Assembly (NCBI RefSeq): GCF_024753205.1
Contig: NZ_JANUGZ010000005.1
Location: 310,001 to 374,000 of the forward strand
Origin: Massilia aurea
Lineage (GTDB): Bacteria; Pseudomonadota; Gammaproteobacteria; Burkholderiales; Burkholderiaceae_D
Reading direction: 5' to 3'
DNA: 64,000 nucleotides
The translations under genes and the position numbers were made by a program. The number at the start of each line of letters is the position of its first letter. Within the stretch, counting starts at the first letter, position 1. Below, piece by piece: positions 61,379 through 64,000 of this stretch. Under the pieces are notes generated by a model that ran no database searches, was not told where the DNA came from, and saw only the letters and a list, made by a program, of their open reading frames with translations.

Positions 61379-63360
61379 AGAACCGCGTTGTGGCGTGTGC
61401 GCACTTGGTGCGATCGAGAAAATGTTCTACGATGGCAACTATGCCACCTTTTTCGTTGTACGTTTGCGCCATCGCCGCACTGTTGTCGACCGCCTATTCC
61501 CTTGATGCAAGCGCGCAGGATGGCTCGGGCCCGCTGCCGTGGGCCGATTATTCGCTCGAACAATTATCCGATATCGCCGTGACGTCTGTCTCGCGCCAGA
61601 GCGAGCCGCTGGCGCGCGCGGCGGCGTCGGTGTTCGTGATCAGCGCTGCTGACATCGCCCGTTCGGGCGCCACCACGCTGCCCGAAGTGCTGCGGCTGGC
61701 GCCGAATCTTCAGGTCGCCCGCATCAATACCCATGAATACGCGATCAGCGCCCGCGGATTTTTGTCGCCTCAGGCCAACAAGCTGCTCGTGATGATCGAT
61801 GGCCGCAGCGTGTATTCGCCGCTGTTTTCGGGTGTGGTCTGGGAAATGCAGGATGTGGGGCTGGAAGACGTCGCGCGCATCGAGGTGGTCAGCGGGCCGG
61901 GCGGTACGGTGTGGGGCACGAACGCCGTCAATGGCGTCATCAATATCATCACGCGCAGCGCGGCCCAGACACACGGCGGCGTCGTCACGGCGTACGCCGG
62001 ACCTGATGAGCATGGCGCCGGCGTGCGCTACGGCGGGCAGTTCGAGAACGGCCCGCACTGGCGCGTGTATGCCAGGCAAGCCCGGATCGAGGCCGATCGC
62101 ACGCCAGCTGACGCCCCCGACAATCGCATGGCGCGTGAGCAGGCGGGCTTTCGTCTCGACTGGGAAGGTAGCGAGCAGGATGTCACGCTCAGCGGCGATG
62201 TGTACCAGGGGCGCCTGCGCAACACGTCCCTGTTATCGAGCGGAACGATGTCCGGCGCCAATCTGCGGGCAGAAGTCCAGCGCGACCTCGCTGATGCCGG
62301 CCAGGTGCGCATGCATGCGTGGCTCGATCAGACGCGGCGCAGCAAGCCGGGCGTGGGGATGCAGCAGATCGACACGGTTGACGTCGAAGCCCAGCACCTG
62401 GTGCGCTTCGGTGCACATGGCATCACCTGGGGCGGCGGCTATCGCAACAGCCGCGATCAGATCGACGGCGGGCCGGTGTTGCGCTTCACGCCGGCGCGCC
62501 GCAACCTGCGCTGGTCGCACCTGTTCGTGCAGGATGAATTGACCCTGACACCGACGCTGCGCGCCGTGGCCGGCATGCGCGTCGAACACAATGTGTATAC
62601 AGGCAGCGAGTTGCTGCCGAATCTGCGCCTGGCATGGGACGCGAGCGACCAGGCAACGCTGTGGGCGGCCCTGTCGCGCACGGTGCGTGCGCCGTCGCGC
62701 ATCGACCGAGATCTGTTTCTCGTCAATCCGGCCTCGCCGCGCCAGTTCCTGATTGCCGGCGGCGCCGACACGGTGGCGGAAACGGCGCGCGTGGCCGAAC
62801 TGGGATATCGCGCCCAACCCATGCCGACGCTGTCGTATTCGGCCACGCTGTTCTATACCGACTTCGAGCGACTGCGTTCCCTGGAGCCGGCGACGCCCGG
62901 TGTACGGTTGCCGTACGTCATCAGCAGCCTGGGCAAGGGCAATCTGCGCGGCATCGAATTCTGGGCCAGCTGGCAAGCCGCGCGCGGCTGGCGCCTGCAC
63001 GCCGGCGGCTTGCTGCAGGACGTCGACATGGGGCGCGAGCCGGCCAGTCGCGACACCACCGGGTTGTCCGGTCTGGGTGGGAATGATCCCAACCTGACCT
63101 GGACCTTGCGCAGTGCGCACGATCTGAGCGAGCGCATCTGGGCAGATTTTTCACTCCGTTACGTCGCACGACTGCCGCAGCTGGCCGTGCCAAGTTATCA
63201 TGAGCTCGACGCGCGGATCGCGTGGCAAGTGCGTCCCGATCTCGAGCTCGCCCTTGCCGGGCGCAATCTGTTGCATGCCCGCCACGCCGAATTTGTCGCG
63301 GCAGGCAGCCGCCAGTTGCTCGAGCGCACGGTGTTTGCCAGCGCCACGCTGCGTTTTTGA
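61375..63360 (+). CDS. TonB-dependent outer-membrane receptor of the YfiR-associated type
   Basis: A receptor of 661 residues from GTG 61375. Its Arg/Lys-containing N terminus followed by the hydrophobic segment LYVCAIAALLSTAYSLDASAQ makes a plausible signal. The alternative ATG 61432 (642 residues) leaves a signal without positive charge. The plug follows (SLEQLSDIAVTSVSRQSEPLARAAASVFVISAADI, LPEVLRLAPNLQVARI, MIDGRSVYSPLFSGVVWEMQDVGLEDVARIEVVSGPGGTVWGTNAVNGVINIITR), then the barrel ending ASATLRF. A yfiR-like gene follows 7 bp later. Confidence 0.9.
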   Translation: MKNRVVACAHLVRSRKCSTMATMPPFSLYVCAIAALLSTAYSLDASAQDGSGPLPWADYSLEQLSDIAVTSVSRQSEPLARAAASVFVISAADIARSGATTLPEVLRLAPNLQVARINTHEYAISARGFLSPQANKLLVMIDGRSVYSPLFSGVVWEMQDVGLEDVARIEVVSGPGGTVWGTNAVNGVINIITRSAAQTHGGVVTAYAGPDEHGAGVRYGGQFENGPHWRVYARQARIEADRTPADAPDNRMAREQAGFRLDWEGSEQDVTLSGDVYQGRLRNTSLLSSGTMSGANLRAEVQRDLADAGQVRMHAWLDQTRRSKPGVGMQQIDTVDVEAQHLVRFGAHGITWGGGYRNSRDQIDGGPVLRFTPARRNLRWSHLFVQDELTLTPTLRAVAGMRVEHNVYTGSELLPNLRLAWDASDQATLWAALSRTVRAPSRIDRDLFLVNPASPRQFLIAGGADTVAETARVAELGYRAQPMPTLSYSATLFYTDFERLRSLEPATPGVRLPYVISSLGKGNLRGIEFWASWQAARGWRLHAGGLLQDVDMGREPASRDTTGLSGLGGNDPNLTWTLRSAHDLSERIWADFSLRYVARLPQLAVPSYHELDARIAWQVRPDLELALAGRNLLHARHAEFVAAGSRQLLERTVFASATLRF

Positions 63361-63367
63361 CGTGCGA

Positions 63368-63964
63368 ATGGATTTCATGACTATCAATCAACCAGCTTGT
63401 CTGCCGCGCCGCAGGGCGTGCCTGGCCCTGATGCTGCCGCTGCTGGCCAGCCTCGGCCTTGGCCAGCCTGCGCACGCGATCGTGGTCGACGCTGCGCCCG
63501 TACTCGAACGACGTGTCAAGGCCGCTTTTTTGTACAAGTTTCTGGGGTATGCCGATTTTCCGGCCGGCTCGTTTGCCGATGCGACCACGCCGGTGAGCAT
63601 TGGCGTGGTCGGCGCCGACGACATGGCGGCCGAGCTGACCCGGATCGCCGCCGGGCGCCTGGTGGCCGGGCGCATGATCACGGTGCGCGCGCTGCGCGAG
63701 CAGGATCTGGCGCAGCCGCTGCACGTGTTGTTCGTTGCCGGCGAGGATAACGCACGCGCCGCGCGCCTGCTGCGCGCCGCCAATGCGCAGCTGACCGTGA
63801 CCGAGTGCGATGGCGGGCTGCGCAGCGGCAGCGTCATCAATTTTACGATCGTCGATGATCGGGTGCGTTTCGACGTCTCCCTCGATGCGGCGGAAAAGAA
63901 GAATGTGAAGCTCAGTTCGCGCCTGCTGACGGTAGCGAACCGTGTGCAAAAAGGAGCCACGTGA
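63368..63964 (+). CDS. YfiR-family (DUF4154) periplasmic protein
   Basis: A 198-residue exported protein with a signal peptide (CLALMLPLLASLGLGQPAHA, cleavage near residue 36) and the YfiR pattern: VKAAFLYKFLGYADFPAG, PVSIGVVGADDMAAELTRIAAGRLVAGRMITVRAL, HVLFVAGEDNARAARLL, GSVINFTIVDDRVRFDVSLDAAEKKNVKLSSRLL. YfiR controls a diguanylate cyclase (YfiN) in Pseudomonas. Its stop overlaps the next ATG as TGATG and AAGGAG lies just upstream. Confidence 0.88.
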   Translation: MDFMTINQPACLPRRRACLALMLPLLASLGLGQPAHAIVVDAAPVLERRVKAAFLYKFLGYADFPAGSFADATTPVSIGVVGADDMAAELTRIAAGRLVAGRMITVRALREQDLAQPLHVLFVAGEDNARAARLLRAANAQLTVTECDGGLRSGSVINFTIVDDRVRFDVSLDAAEKKNVKLSSRLLTVANRVQKGAT

Positions 63965-64000
63965 TGTCTATGCACGATACCGGCTCCGTGCGCAGCAAAT
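63964..64000 (+). CDS. Start of a truncated gene coupled to yfiR
   Basis: ATG 63964 begins MSMHDTGSVRSK and runs off the window. AAGGAG (63950-63955) precedes it and the start overlaps the yfiR-like stop. In TonB receptor-YfiR operons the third gene is usually a hybrid kinase or diguanylate cyclase, but nothing of it is visible. Confidence 0.55.
   Translation, partial: MSMHDTGSVRSK

Noticed and set aside
61183..61563. 126-codon minus-strand frame over the second receptor's leader
   Set aside because: No SD or domain, and it runs through the orphan terminator hairpin. Only a non-coding RNA is considered here.

Overview
The window looks like a chromosomal segment of a high-GC betaproteobacterium of the family Oxalobacteraceae, most like Massilia or a close relative. 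This rests on gene content and order (an Ala/Lys-rich tail followed by rlmB, then cysS, a HhH glycosylase, accA, tilS, lysC and tRNA-Ser), on a PepA-like PEP-CTERM protein, and on a 'GGGGTCAGGTCTGACATTCG' intergenic repeat that I recall from Massilia-type genomes. No search was run, so the genus is inference.

Positions 1-13.5 kb are housekeeping. They hold the end of a probable rnr, rlmB, a DUF480 gene, a GntR/YtrA-controlled ABC exporter operon on the minus strand, lpxH, two cyclophilins, cysS, a 3-methyladenine glycosylase, accA, tilS, lysC and tRNA-Ser(GCU). Positions 13.5-27.3 kb are mixed. They hold dispersed repeats, an MFS exporter, a membrane-anchored wHTH-STAND NTPase-TPR protein with a coupled 166-aa partner, a divergent pair of small regulator-like genes, a DUF2231/sorbosone dehydrogenase pair, a TonB receptor and a superoxide dismutase.

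Positions 27.3-36.5 kb form a copper-handling region. A copper P-type ATPase lies behind a textbook CueR-type promoter and carries a C-terminal CopZ-like domain that has its own ribosome binding site. It is followed by a MASE4 hybrid histidine kinase and, convergently, a four-gene operon (Cys/His-rich protein, His-rich protein, TolC-like lipoprotein, Tat-exported multicopper oxidase). A Pat/YfiQ-type acetyltransferase follows. Positions 40.2-42.8 kb are an accessory patch with orphan small genes and a decayed IS110-family element whose left end is highly structured.

Positions 42.8-54.8 kb hold pepA behind a near-perfect sigma-54 promoter, an RhlE-type helicase, a three-gene envelope glycosylation operon (GT2, TVP38/DedA-like, GT39), a LytS/LytT-type two-component system, type II NADH dehydrogenase, an orphan kinase, a hemerythrin and a HhH protein. 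An intact IS1595-family element with an 8-bp target duplication sits in the T-tract of the HhH gene's terminator. Positions 56-64 kb are signalling: a response-regulator diguanylate cyclase, a large PAS/GAF hybrid kinase, a PAS-REC protein, and then a TonB receptor-YfiR-(truncated gene) operon preceded by a short leader ORF and an orphan minus-strand terminator.

The points most worth a second look are the CopA-CopZ fusion with an internal start and predicted leaderless mRNA, the membrane STAND regulator, the structured IS110 left end, the leader ORF with possible antisense RNA before the second TonB receptor, and the sigma-54 control of pepA.
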